Shown: one piece after another, positions 1 through 12,007 of the stretch
Layout of the letters: the number at the start of each line of letters is the position of its first letter
Position numbering within the stretch: position 1 is the first letter of the stretch
Assembly: GCA_039566865.1 (NCBI GenBank)
Contig: CM076952.1
Span: 13,598,501-13,662,500, forward strand
Source of the DNA: Aurelia coerulea
Lineage: Eukaryota > Cnidaria > Scyphozoa > Semaeostomeae > Ulmaridae
Reading direction: 5' to 3'
Length of the DNA: 64,000 nt
The notes under the pieces: generated by a model
Database searches by the model: none
Seen by the model: the letters and a program-made list of their open reading frames with translations, nothing else
Told to the model about the DNA's origin: nothing
Translations under genes and position numbers: made by a program

Positions 1-302
1 CTTTCCAAGATAACACGTGTAAAACTCTTTTTCCAATGCCTTGCAAGTATTTCCGGTCATATGACAAGTTTCCTGCAGTAATAACTGCGTATTTCCGCAA
101 GAACCCTGAAATTCCTTCATTTCTCATATCGATGACGTCATAATTTCATCATTAACGGTTTGAGATCATTTTTTACACCTGCATGTTGATAAGTACACAA
201 AACTCTATACTTATGCCAATTTTGGCTCACATTGATGCACGTTTTCAAAAATTGCCCTCTCGGACAATCCTTGCCAACACTCTTGAAAAAATCACATATT
301 CT
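1..302. other. unassigned AT-rich sequence
   Basis: No coding region, repeat boundary or RNA gene is recognisable. It lies upstream of any alpha-catenin exon found, so it could be intron or intergenic. Confidence 0.4.
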
Positions 303-462
303 TGCTCAGCTCTCCCCCCTTCCCCCCTACAATGTTGGTCCCTTGTGCGATTACGCATTTCTCACGGGCACAAAAACGCAGCCACAAACATTTTCTTCAT
401 ATTTGGTGATCAATGCTTCAGACCAACATTGTTCAGGGGGGCAGGGGGGGGGGCAGGGAAAA
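303..462. repeat. GC-capped mini-hairpin element, copy 1
   Basis: The left arm (313-337) is C-rich and ends in CAATGTTGG. The right arm (422-455) begins CCAACATTG and ends in runs of G. The two are inverted complements around a loop of about 85 nt. A second copy with the same arms but a different loop lies at 40453-40552. The G runs could also form quadruplexes. It is probably a very short non-autonomous foldback element. Confidence 0.6.
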
Positions 463-539
463 AGAGAAACTGGATGCTTCGTCAGACAAGAAAGCAGAGA
501 AATGACATGTTTTTTTTCAAGTTGTTTTGGCAAGGATTG

Positions 540-736
540 TAGGTAACTTCAACCTTACAAAAGTTTCATGGCTGCCAAATGAGCGAAAAAAGGCCTAAAA
601 CTCTTGATCAATTCGTCAGGATTCTCCTAACACGGAACAATACGTACAGGCATTTCACCTCTTTTTTATATTCATTTAAATATTGCAATATAGATTTACA
701 AGCTACACTAATTTACAAAATTACTTTATACAACTA
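540..736. mobile_element. MITE arm fragment followed by left part of repeat R
   Basis: Bases 575-665 resemble, inverted, part of the right arm of the foldback at 39886-41406 (near 41150-41225). Bases 670-736 match the left part of a dispersed repeat, here called R, also present at 42745-42797 and 49020-49110. R ends at a TA (735-736) where another element begins. Confidence 0.45.
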
Positions 737-930
737 CCGGGTGAGTCAGAAAAAAGGATCTCCGCTTGCAAGGCCACTGCTCCATGAATATCAAAGCAAT
801 AATATTGAAAAATGTCTTGCTTTATTGCCAATATGTTCAATTAGGTTCAGTAATTTACCCGGCCTTAATCGGCCATTCCTTCCCGTGGATATGGGTGATT
901 TTCTGCAGAAAACCTGCAAAAACGAATGAA
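737..930. mobile_element. left end of a CCGGGTGAGTC-type MITE
   Basis: Directly after a TA, the sequence starts CCGGGTGAGTCAGAAAAAAG. This is the inverted form of the right ends at 17742 and 19621. The following ~170 bp align, inverted, with 17560-17742. No matching right terminus lies nearby, so this copy is partial. Confidence 0.55.
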
Positions 931-1367
931 AACAATGAGCACATTACCCTTCCTAGAATTGATGACACTCGCATAAATTCATGTAGTTTGTCCTCTTGGG
1001 AGAATGGAATCCCCCTGAATAGTACTATATTCTCACTGGCGGGTCCCTTTCATTGCCAAATGGACCTAAGATATGGCGAGTGCTTCGGAGACTGCACATG
1101 CCTGAACTGTAATCTAGGACCAGAGAGTAGAATATAAAGAAAACACACAGAGAAAACAACTCCTCTTCATAACTCAAAAAACCCAACCCCAATAGATAGT
1201 ATATTGCCAAGCCTGGTGCATAAGTTAAACCTGCATACATTATGCTTTTCGACGACCTAAGAACTTCTTCAAACGACGTAAAAAACATGGTTTTTTTTTC
1301 TTCTTAAAAATAGACTCTTTGTAATTGACCTGCAATGAAACAATACAGACTGTAAACCCGCAATCAA
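931..1367. other. unassigned sequence
   Basis: Nothing recognisable is coded on either strand and no repeat edges are clear. Confidence 0.35.
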
Positions 1368-1446
1368 TTTAAGGATAATAATACTAATAATACTAATAAT
1401 GATAATAGTAATAATGATAATAATAATAATAATGATAATAATAATA
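1368..1446. repeat. TAA/TGA-rich microsatellite
   Basis: Imperfect ATA, ATG and AAT trinucleotide repeats directly abut the 3' end of the minus-strand PLE. Similar arrays sit on the other side of that element. Confidence 0.8.
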
Positions 1447-1459
1447 TGAAAAACAAAAC

Positions 1460-1515
1460 TGTTAAGAGCAAAACGTTTCGATTATCAAATCTTCATCAGT
1501 TGTTTACAACCACAG
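1460..1515 (-). ncRNA. hammerhead ribozyme-like motif, PLE1 3' repeat
   Basis: On the minus strand the core is CTGATGA (1493-1499), a short stem II (GATT/AATC with a 4-nt loop), then GAAAC followed by GTT. This is the conserved CUGANGA...GAAA core with a very short stem III and U at the cleavage position. Stem I pairing is only partial here (AAC with GTT next to the core). PLE terminal repeats are known to carry such minimal type I hammerheads. Confidence 0.65.
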
Positions 1516-1908
1516 GACAGCCAAGTATTTATAGGACAAAATAACATTTACATAAAATCGTGATAAAATCCCCCCGAGGCCCCCCTTAAAAACAATGCCA
1601 AACACACACCTAGACTATTTCAAGTTTTCTTAGCCAGCCAAAACTTCCAATTCAAATAAAAGTTCATAGTAAATTCCCTAATCCTTTAGTTCTCGACACC
1701 GGAATGGAAGCTCTGCGTATATAAAGTCTCAAGCAAACGAAGAAGCACGCCTCCCAACGACCCTTCTGGGATTTGCTTAAATTGCTAAATCCCTAGATGG
1801 CAAGACAGGGAATTCCACCCTGACACCACGTGCACACTGACACGAAATACGAAAGGAAGCATGCCCCCAAGATAAAGCCTAAGACTTATTCAAATGGAAT
1901 GACTGTAT

Positions 1909-2460
1909 TCAGGCGACCCCACAGGCGAACATATCCAATTCAACATCAGCCGCTCTTTCATTGAGACCGTTGGGTGCAAAGGTTCCCAATTTGTATTGCC
2001 AAAATAATTCTTTTCTACGAAGTGAGTAAACATCTGAAGCCCCATCAATGATTTTTATGCTGACCGAAAAAGCACCCTGATGGCCTTCACTAAAAAAATG
2101 CCCAAAGAAACCCGCCTGTGGTACCGCCTTACCCCTGTCAAGACTGCCATCATTGTATTTACGTGCATATGTTCGAAAATATGATTTGTACACATTAAAT
2201 CTTTGCCGAAATTTGGTTTTTGTGCTGCCCACATATTTTTTATTGCAGCAATCACATTGCAACAAGTAGACTACATTCTCCGAGTTGCAATGATAAGCAC
2301 CAGAGGAGATCGTAAAGCGTCGAGAGTCATTAAAATTTCGAAATGTCTCCCCTTCAACAATGAGTGCACAAATTTGACAGCTTCTCCTGCCATTACATTT
2401 AAAAGTGCCCTTTTCTGCTTGTTCATCTGTTAATTGGTAAACTTTGGCCCGAACCAGAGT
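1909..2460 (-). pseudogene. PLE1 GIY-YIG endonuclease domain (frameshifted from RT)
   Basis: This is the nicking endonuclease domain that PLEs use for target-primed insertion. The minus-strand frame is open from about 2460 to the stop at 1909, with no ATG at its start. It has a Cys-rich segment (CNGRRSCQIC), then VVYLLQCDCC, and the GIY-YIG core KKYVGSTKTKFRQRF. It overlaps the end of the RT ORF in another frame. The RT reading stops at 2430 just where a PLE would continue into the linker, so a single-base indel near 2450-2465 separates the domains. Confidence 0.75.
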
Positions 2461-4110
2461 ATCCTTGAATTTTTAGCCCTTCTGAACGAAACAAAAATCT
2501 TATCCTTGAAAATATGTCGATGTTCATTATCAACAAAGAGTGCATTCAAACATGTCTGCAAAATGTCGTAAACTTTATGAAATGCTGGATGGAATGTTAA
2601 AACCAGGGGTATCCTCGTATCATCCCGGTGCTTTTGGTTCCGATCCAGGAGGGTATTCCGATCCAACCCCCTTACCCTATTAAACTGTCCCTCTATTTCT
2701 CCCATATTGTACCCCCGATCCAAAAGAAAATTTTCCAAGTTTTCCAATCGATTTTCAAAAAAAGAGTCTTCTGAGCAGATACGACGAATTCGAAGGGCCT
2801 GCCCATAGGGAATGCCCTTTTTCGTATGACCTGGATGACACGAGGAACGATGAAGAAGCTGATGAGTATCAGTCGGTTTCGTATACAGATCTGTGACTGT
2901 TTTGTTACCTTGCCTAATAACCTGAACATCCAAAAAGTTCACCGTTTCCTTGGAATATTCAACGGTGAACTTTATGGAATGGTGAGCGGAATTCAGAAAA
3001 TCTACAAATTCTATAAGTTTTTCCTCCCCGTGTGTCCAAACTAAAAATACATCATCAATATAACGCCACCATAACCAAGGCTTATATTGTGATTGTTCAA
3101 GAAGTTTTTCTTCCAAAGCCGCCAAAAATAGAATAGCATATGATGGTGCACATTTGGTACCAATAGCTGTCCCCCTGATTTGCTTAAAAAAATCACCATT
3201 AAACTCAAAAAAATTATTTGTTAGCACTAAATTAGCCAGTTCCACTAAGGTATCTGTAGAAACCGATTGATTCTCCCTTGAATTAAGAGCAGTACGCAGA
3301 GCTTCCAGTCTTTCGTCATGGGGTATACTAGGATATAGACCGACCACATCAATCGTACACAGAATAGCATCCCGAGGAAGGTCCTCCATGCTGGCTAGCT
3401 TTTGCAGAAAATCGTTAGTATCTTTGACATATGACCGGACTCTTTTTGCTAAAGGTTGGAGATGATGGTCCAAAAATGCTGAAATATTTTCGGTGAAACA
3501 GCCTGAATTCGAAATAACAGGTCTCCCTGGGACACTATTGAGTCTTTTGTGGATTTTCGGTAAAAGATAAAACCTACCCAGCTTTGGGTTGTTGACCATA
3601 AAATATTCCAGAGTTTTCTCATCAATGTCCCCTCGCCCCTCAATCTTACTAATTGCGTCCTGGACGACACGTTGTACCAGAGCTGAAGGGTCATTGTCGA
3701 GTTTCTGATAAACCCCAGGATCCCCAAGCTGGTTCTCCGCTTCCAAAATATAGTCTTCCCTATCCCATACTACGACACCTGAACCCTTGTCCGCTTCCTT
3801 AATAATAATTGTTCGATCTGATCTAAGATTATTTAAAGCTACTCTTTCTTCTCTTGTCAAATTACTATAGTTACAACCTTCTGGTGATACTTTCATAAGC
3901 TCGTCTTCTAATTTAGATAAAAATACCTCGATTGCCACGTCCTTATTCCTAGGGTTAAATTTGCTTTTGGGTCTAAATGCTGGCACTTCTGAAAAATCAT
4001 CATTCTCTTTAAAAAACCATTTAAGTCGCAACCTTCTACCGAAGTTTTCTAAATCGATTTTAACCTGTGAATAATCAATCTCTTTTGGAGTCGCTACAAA
4101 TTTAAGTCCC

Positions 4111-4112
<2 letters not shown>
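2430..4112 (-). CDS. PLE1 reverse transcriptase
   Basis: This is the reverse transcriptase of a Penelope-like retroelement. The frame is open on the minus strand from the edge of a TAA array near 4112 to a stop at 2430, over 550 codons. The N-terminal GLKFVATP block seen upstream of the first ATG (4031) is typical of PLE N-termini, so translation of the original element started further upstream. Visible landmarks are FYLLPKIHK, a palm motif CTIDVVGLYPSIPH, GTAIGTKCAPSYA, the catalytic RYIDDVFLVW, and FLDVQVI with TDLYTKPTDTHQLL. The frame itself has no internal stop; it ends at the frameshift before the GIY-YIG domain. No function for the host is implied. Confidence 0.85.
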
Positions 4113-4468
<356 letters not shown>

Positions 4469-4517
4469 CTAAAGCATCTTCAATGATAACAGAAAATAAA
4501 ATATAAAAAACACAACT

Positions 4518-4575
4518 GTTATTTGACCAAACGTTTCGATATACAATCTTCTTCAACGTGAGCTAGGACAGCCAA
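4518..4575 (-). ncRNA. degenerate hammerhead-like motif, PLE1 upstream repeat
   Basis: This is homologous to the motif at 1460-1515, but the core reads TTGAAGA (4550-4556) instead of CTGANGA. The universally required first C is lost while GAAAC is kept. Probably inactive. Confidence 0.6.
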
Positions 4576-4856
4576 GTATTTATAGTAAATAATATATTTA
4601 CATCACAATACATGCACATTAAAAATAAGATATAATTTACAATTGTTACAAACAAGATAATAATAAATAAGATACTGGAACATCGTCACCACAATAAGGA
4701 GAGTTGCAAAAATATATCAATGAAAAAATTATAATAATAACAACAACAACAAAAATAATTACTAATGCTAAACAGTTCACGGTATAAAGAGCTGGAAATT
4801 ACAAAAAATGTAAGAACTGGCAAAATGTTGCATATGTGATGCTGCAAAAGCCCATA

Positions 4857-5269
4857 CAATAAAACCTCGCACATAAGAACCTTCATCTATTAAGAACCTA
4901 CAGCCTGAAATAATATATTTTGTACCCAATAGATAAGAACCATTTCAGGCTGGTATCTTAACAAGGTTCTTAATAAAGCGTTTTGTTCATACATTGGGAA
5001 ATAAATGATATCTTTTTTGCCAATCAACCTCTTTCGTGAACTCTAAAACATTACGTGAACTGTGATAGGCAAGGCCTGCAGGGGTAAACTGGGTAAGCTT
5101 GGATTGGAATAGATAGGGCTAAGAGTGTAAATAAGTTTAGCTAAGATATAGATTCACATTTTTCCCTTTGTTAAGAACCTACACCCTGATTACTGGATGT
5201 GCCTCATTGCATAAGAACCTAAACAGGCTGAGTTCAAAATCTTAGGTTCTTATGTGCGGGTTTTTACTG
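4857..5269. mobile_element. 413-bp MITE with TA target duplication
   Basis: It is flanked by TA (4855-4856 and 5270-5271). The left end runs CAATAAAACCTCGCACATAA and the right end ends TTATGTGCGGGTTTTTACTG, an imperfect inverted repeat of about 27 bp that continues as GAACCT. The interior holds further copies of TAAGAACCT in both orientations. Terminal CAGTAAAA-like ends and TA duplications suggest a non-autonomous Tc1/mariner or pogo relative. No transposase is present. Confidence 0.8.
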
Positions 5270-5271
5270 TA

Positions 5272-6424
5272 TAATAATTGCCTGCTCCTTCCAAGACAGA
5301 GAGACTACAAATGACAAATGATGAAGAAGCGGCAAAAAGTACAATTGGCAACTGTGTAAATCAAGCGTAATTAATTCACTAAATAGATCAAGAATCTGCC
5401 AATACAAGGTAATTTGTTGCTGTATCAGGTTTGCCATCATAGCGATGTATCAACCTTATAGTGTCAAATCTGTCCAACATGAAATAAGCCTATGTCAAAT
5501 TTGCTATATGATCGCGGGAAACTTTTGTATTGTATGCGCTTTGCGCTGATTTCAGTGCTAATTAACAGAGATAAAACGCTAATTAATCGCATCAACCAGT
5601 GTTACTGAATTGATTACTTTCTTACTGACCTCGAAGCCCCTTCTTAGGTTACAAAGGAGTTTGTGATCAAAAAGGAGAGATTCAGTGTGAGATACGGACA
5701 TAGCTTCCAGTTGAAGCAGATTGAAAAAAGGCAAATCAGAATGTCTTATGGGATTCCACAACAACAAAGTCCAGACATCAAAGAAGACAGTGTAATGATG
5801 CTTGTTCGTTGATATTGATAAGTTTTATGTTATGCTGGTCAGATGTAGTGTAGCCCATGAACGAGTTGCAAAGGCCAGATGCACAAGGTGCTCTGAGTAC
5901 AATTCCCAAGAAGTTATCTAACTATCTGAATGAACTGAATTATTTAACAAACAATTGCTTGCCTGCAGATATCTGCTTTTCTTGGAGCTTCTATCTGGAG
6001 CAAATTTGAAAATGATAATGATGATAATAATATTTAATAACAATAATAAAGAAAATAATATAAATAATAATAATAATGAACATTAATGATTTAAATGATA
6101 CTGATGACAATGATGAAGCTCTGCATAGACAACTAAATCAGAATGAAACAAACATTAACCATCAACAAAATGCAAACCAATATATTACTAACACTAAACA
6201 CTGCTAGAATACTAAGGAAAGTTTCTGAAAAAATCTAAGGAGACTTGTTGTCACTGAATGCTGAAGACATTAAATCCATCAATTGAAGAGCGTTGTATTT
6301 TCATAGTAATAATAATGAGGTTAATCAATAATGTTCAAAATAAATAATAATGATGATAATAATGACAATGGTAAAGAAAGCAACAGTATATTATATAGGA
6401 AGGATATCAATGATAGTTAATAAA
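5272..6424. other. unassigned AT-rich sequence with short AAT/ATG repeats
   Basis: Scattered ATAATA and ATGATA tracts are present near 6010-6080 and 6300-6430. No coding region or element boundary was recognised. Confidence 0.4.
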
Positions 6425-7364
6425 TATGATAATCATGATAAACCATAAAAAGCAATAATGATCAAGATAAACAAAGTTTCCATAATACTTCATCAAATTT
6501 AAAAGATAAACAAGTAAAGTGTAAGAGATTCCTTTCTCTCAAGTGGATATACTGGATAACTACCAAAATCTGGAAATCAAAATGAGACCCCTTCACAGAA
6601 TCCCTGGCATCAATGGATAACTCATGCGTCATAAACAAAATGCATGGCTAGCTGACCTGAGGGAATAGGGGGAGGGGGGGGGGATGGGTTCCCGGTCATA
6701 TGTTTCAATTCAAGAATAAGAATGTCATCATCCCATGATTCAAAAACTGTTTCCTATGCAAGAAGCTAACTGAAATTCTTCAGAGTGAAGAGAAAATATA
6801 GTGAGAGAACAATCATACAGCTTAAACGAATTGCTAACATAGAGGGCTTACAAAAGTATCAGTCAAATGAAAGGTTAAAATAGCTCTTATCAAAGAAATC
6901 AAAGGAAAAGTTGAAATGAAATGATATGATATGATAATCATGATAAACCATAACAAAGCAATAATGATATAAAATAAACAGTTTCCATCATACTTCATCA
7001 AATATTAAAGATAAACAAGTAAAAGCATAAAAGATCTCTTTCTCTCAACGGGGTATACCGGATAACTACCAAAAATCTGGAAATCAAAATGAGGCTCCTT
7101 GATAGAATCCCTGGAATCAACGCATAACTCATGCATCATAAACAAAATTCATAGCCAGCTGACCGGAGGGAACAGGGAGGGGGGGATGGGTTCCTAGTCA
7201 TAGGTTCCCATGATTCAAAAACTGTTTTCCATGCAAGAAACTAGTTCTTTAGAGGAATAATGGAGAAAAAAAATATGGCGAGAGAAAAATCATAAAGCTT
7301 AAACAAAATGCCAATATAGAGGGCTTACAAAGAGTATCAGTCAATGGAAAGGTTAAAATAGCTC
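6425..7364. repeat. tandem duplication, two diverged ~460-bp units
   Basis: Unit 1 (6425-6886) and unit 2 (6930-7364) share order and sequence throughout, offset by about 505 bp. Shared segments include ATGATAATCATGATAAACCA, GGATAACTACC, a G-run before ATGGGTTCC, and GAGGGCTTACAAA. Divergence and small indels are obvious, so the duplication is not recent. No coding potential. Confidence 0.85.
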
Positions 7365-8109
7365 ACTGTAACTGTAACGTTTACAAACAGGTTTACATAG
7401 GCAGTATACAAAGATCTTATGGGGCTTATATGCCATGGCTGACCATTTCAACTTCTATTTGGTCTAAAATCCACATGTCATCTTCAATGGTGGGTTCATT
7501 TTCAGTCATCAATGTGCCAAATGATCAACACTAATAACATTATTACCGCTAAGCATCCTTGTATGAAAGCAAAATATGGATTATCTACTACTGATCTTCA
7601 GTCATCTCCGACCGCGTTTAGGTTCCTGGGTAGTCCAGCAAAACGAAGCTCTCCTTCAAAATGATCATATATAGATTTACTAAAAGCTATACTGTATAGC
7701 ATTGGTCATAGTTCAATTTCTACTGATACAATCATACGACAGGTTCTGCAATTGTTCTTACCAATAATTTATCAAATAGGAGCTATCAAGACATGAAAAG
7801 AGAAAAGGTAAACAAGTCATTAGAAAAACAGAATTGTGTTGGAGAGCAACAAGTAGACTACCCGGAACCCAGCATGACACCGAGTGTAAAGGTCTTTAGC
7901 TAGACCCCCGGATAGGAAGAATGAAAAAGATCTTTGAGAGTACTAGTACTACGAATTCTTTAAGATAGACAGAAAAAGAGCACATGCTATCCAGTGTATG
8001 AGAAGAGTCTCAGAAGATAATTGTTTTTTTTGGTCTAAATTTTTAGATTAGGTCATAATTAGCACAGAAAAGGATAAGCATAGTAACCAAACATTTCGGT
8101 AAAATCCCA
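7365..8109. other. unassigned sequence
   Basis: No ORF, RNA gene or repeat edge was recognised before the satellite begins. Confidence 0.35.
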
Positions 8110-10905
8110 GGGGTAAAATGCTGTTGAGCAAGCTGTTTTAGGTAGCTATTCTAGGTAAAATGTAAAAATTCAAAACATGCAGCAATTCAGTTCCAACAGG
8201 CCATTCTAGGTTAAATGTAAAAATTCAAAACCCGCAGCAATTCAGCTCGAACTGGATGCTTTAGATAAAATGTAAAAAGTTCAAAACCCGCAGCAATTCA
8301 GCTCGAACTGGATGTTTTAGATAAAATGTAAAAAATTCAAAACCCGCAGCAATTCAGGTCGAACGGGGTGTTTTAGATAAAATGTAAAAAGTTCAAAACC
8401 CGCAGCAATTCAGCTCGAACTGGATGTTTTAGATAAAATGTAAAAAATTCAAAACCCGCAGCAATTCAGCTCGAACGGGGTGTTTTAGATAAAATGTAAA
8501 AAATTCAAAACCAGCAGCAATTCAGCTCGAACAGGATGTTTTAGATAAAATGTAAAAAATTCAAAACCTGCAGCAATTCAGCTCGAACTGGATCTTTTAG
8601 ATAAAATGTAAAAAATTCAAAACCCGCAGCAATTCAGCTCGAACGGGGTGTTTTAGATAAAATGTAAAAAATTCAAAACCCGCAGCAATTCAGCTCGAAC
8701 GGGATGTTTTAGATAAAATGTAAAAAATTCAAAACCCGCAGCAATTCAGCTCGAACGGGATGTTTTAGATAAAATGTAAAAAATGCAAAACCCGCAGCAA
8801 TTCAGCTTGAACGGGATGTTTTAGATAAAATGTAAAAAATCCAAAATCCGCAGCAATTCAGCTCGAACGGGATGTTTTAGATAAAATGTAAAAAATTCAA
8901 AACCCGCAGCAATTCAGCTCGAACGGGTGTTTTAGATAAAATGTAAAAAATTCAAAACCCGCAGCAATTCAGCTCGAACGGGGTGTTTTAGATAAAATGT
9001 AAAAAATTCAAAACCCGCAGCAATTCAGCTCGAACGGGATGTTTTAGATAAAATGTAAAAAATTCAAAACCCGCAGCAATTCAGCTCGAACGGGATGTTT
9101 TAGATAAAATGTAAAAAATGCAAAACCCGCAGCAATTCAGAACGGGATGTTTTAGATAAAATGTAAAAAACGGGATGTTTTAGATAAAATTTAAAAAATC
9201 CAAAATCCGCAGCAATTCAGCTCGAACGGGATGTTTTAGATAAAATGTAAAAAGTTCAAAACCCGCAGAAATTCAGCTCGAACTGGATGTTTTAGATAAA
9301 ATGTAAAAAATTCAAAACCCGCAGCAATTCAGCTCGAACTGGATGTTTTAGATAAAATGTAAAAAATTCAAAACCCGCAGCAATTCAGCTCGAACGGGAT
9401 GTTTTAGATAAAATGTAAAAAATTCAAAACCCGCAGCAATTCAGCTCGAACGGGATGTTTTAGATAAAATGTAAAAAGTTCAAAACCCGCAGCAATTCAG
9501 CTCGAACGGGATGTTTTAGATAAAATGTAAAAAATTCAAAACCCGCAGAAATTCAGCTTGAACGGGATGTTTTAGATAAAATGTAAAAAATTCAAAACCC
9601 GCAGCAATTCAGCTCGAACGGGATGTTTTAGATAAAATGTAAAAATTCAAAACCCGCAGCAATTCAACTCGAACTGGATGTTTTAGATAAAATGAAACTA
9701 GCTCAAACAAGCAGTCTTGGGGTAAAAAATTCAAAACCTGCAGCAATTCAGCTCGAACAGGGTGTTTTAGATAAAATGTAAAAAATTCAAAACCAGCAGC
9801 AATTCAGCTCGAACAGGGTGTTTTAGATAACATGTAAAAAATTCAAAACCAGCAGCAATTCAGCTCGAACGGGATGTTTTAGATAAAATGTAAAAAATTC
9901 AAAACCAGCAGCAATTCAGCTCGAACGGGATGTTTTAGATAAAATGTAAAAAATTCAAAACCCGCAGCAATTCAGCTCGAACAGGATGTTTTAGATAAAA
10001 TGTAAAAAATTCAAAACCCGCAGCAATTCAGCTCGAACAGGATGTTTTAGATAAAATGTAAAAAATTCAAAACCCGCAGCAATTCAGCTCAAACTGGATG
10101 TTTTAGATAAATGTAAAGAAGTTCAAAACCCGCAGCAATTCAGCTCGAACTGGATGTTTTAGATAAATGTAAAAATTCAAAACCCGCAGCAATTCAGCTC
10201 GAATGGGATGTTTTAGATGAAATGTAAAAAATTCAAAACCCGCAGCAATTCAGCTCGAACGGGATGTTTTAGATAAAATGTAAAAAATTCAAAACCCGCA
10301 GCAATTCAGCTCGAACGGGATGTTTTAGATAAAATGTAAAAAATTCAAAATCCGCAGCAATTCAGCTCGAACGGGATGTTTTAGATAAAATGTAAAAAGT
10401 TCAAAACCCGCAGCAATTCAGCTCGAACTGGATGTTTTAGATAAAATGTAAAAAATTCAAAACCCGCAGCAATTCAGCTCAAACTGGATGTTTTAGATAA
10501 AATGTAAAAAAGTTCAAAACCCGCAGCAATTCAGCTCGAACGGGATATTTTCGATAAAATGTAAAAGTTCAAAACCCGCAGCAATTCAGCTTGAATGGGA
10601 TGTTTTAGATGAAATGTAAAAAATTCAAAACCCGCAGCAATTCAGCTCGAACGGGATGTTTTAGATAAAATGTAAAAAATTCAAAACCCGCAGCAATTCA
10701 GCTCGAACGGGATGTTTTAGATAAAATGTAAAAGTTCAAGAACCCACAGCAATTCAGCTCGAATGGGCTGTTTAGGTAAAATGTTAAAATTCAAAACCTG
10801 CAGGAAACTAGCTCAAACAAGCAGTCTTGGGGTAAAATGTAAAATACCTAGCCTGCAAAATACTAAGGCCTGCAGCAAAATATTGGCCTGCAGCAAACTA
10901 GCTTG
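8110..10905. repeat. 56-bp satellite array, about 47 units
   Basis: The monomer is 56 bp, for example the step from 8641 to 8697. It contains AAAACCCGCAGCAATTCAGC, then CTCGAACGGGATGTTTTAG and ATAAAATGTAAAAAATTC. Most units differ by a few bases (GGGATG, TGGATG or GGGGTG; CCCGCAG or CCAGCAG). Units decay at both edges (8110-8240, 10740-10905), as expected if homogenisation is strongest in the centre. Two irregularities stand out: truncated units at 9140-9185, and a hybrid unit at 9695-9725 that contains the same AAACTAGCTCAAACAAGCAG segment as the right edge (10805-10830). Confidence 0.97.
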
Positions 10906-11990
10906 AACAGATCAAACTTTCAAACTAAAATACCACGAGGGGACCCCCGGCCAAACCCCGGGCAAGGGCCCGCCGCAAGCACACCCAAAACGGCACCGTT
11001 GGCTAGATTAATTTACGAAAACGGTACCCTCGGCAAGACGAATCCGACCAAACTTGAGCATTCTCTGGACCAATATCGTCAAATTTGTACCAAATATGAT
11101 ATCATGACCGTTGGCTTAGACCAAAATTGTCAAAAATGATACCCTTGGCTATACCACTGCTAGGGCAAAAAATTGCAAAAAAGTATACCCTCGCCTGGAC
11201 TAAAAGTCCGAAAAGGAAAAAAAGAACCCTTCGTCGCGGCACTATGGAAGATCTTACACAGCATGCGGGCAAATAATACGAACGGCTTTGGGAGTTTAGG
11301 CCAAGGTCTGTGCCAAAATTTGAGCATTATCTACACACTAAAAAGCGAGAACAATTAAATTACATTGAAGAGCAAGCAAGGAACAGTTAAAAGCCTTTGC
11401 TCTTTGTTTCGTAGACCCTTTCCTCCTTTGGGATAATGGGTCTGGGGTCGATGATTAAATTTTGGTATCAAACGGGACGAAGTTTACTTTGATAGGTATC
11501 ATGTACCGAGCCTTGTGTTTTTCTTGATCCCTTAGCCCAATGACATTTAAGCCTTTATTTTTCATCCACGTTAGTTTTTCGCTATTTTCTGAAATTTCAT
11601 ATTACGTATTTTCGATCAGTTTCTATTTTGGTTCCATAGAAAATCGTATCTCAAGGGAAACTTTATTTTTGCTAAAAGTATACTGATTCAAAAATCTCAC
11701 ATTGAAATGTGTGCCTGAAGAGATCTTTTAGAATGCAAAATCGCCTTAATTTTAATACCCTCGAGACCTTCATTCTGGAAAATTATAAAAGCAACGTTGA
11801 AAACAGCATCAGCTAGAATCGCCTGAGACCGTTGACAATTGAACATTATATTCATCTCTTGTGTATTTATTTTCTATGTTTATCCAAGTTATTGTCGTTG
11901 TATTTGTAACTTTTGTCCAGTACATTTATTATTGTTTTCCTTAGGACTTATCAATTGTGGATTCATAGTGACTTATTGCCCCTTAGGACC
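10906..11990. other. unassigned sequence between satellite and LINE
   Basis: Around 10930-11200 there are degenerate repeated phrases (TACCCTCGGC / TACCCTTGGC / TACCCTCGCC). The rest shows nothing recognisable. The 5' untranslated region of the LINE that follows probably starts in the last few hundred bases. Confidence 0.4.
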
Positions 11991-12007
11991 AGTGAGAAGA
12001 TTTCTCT

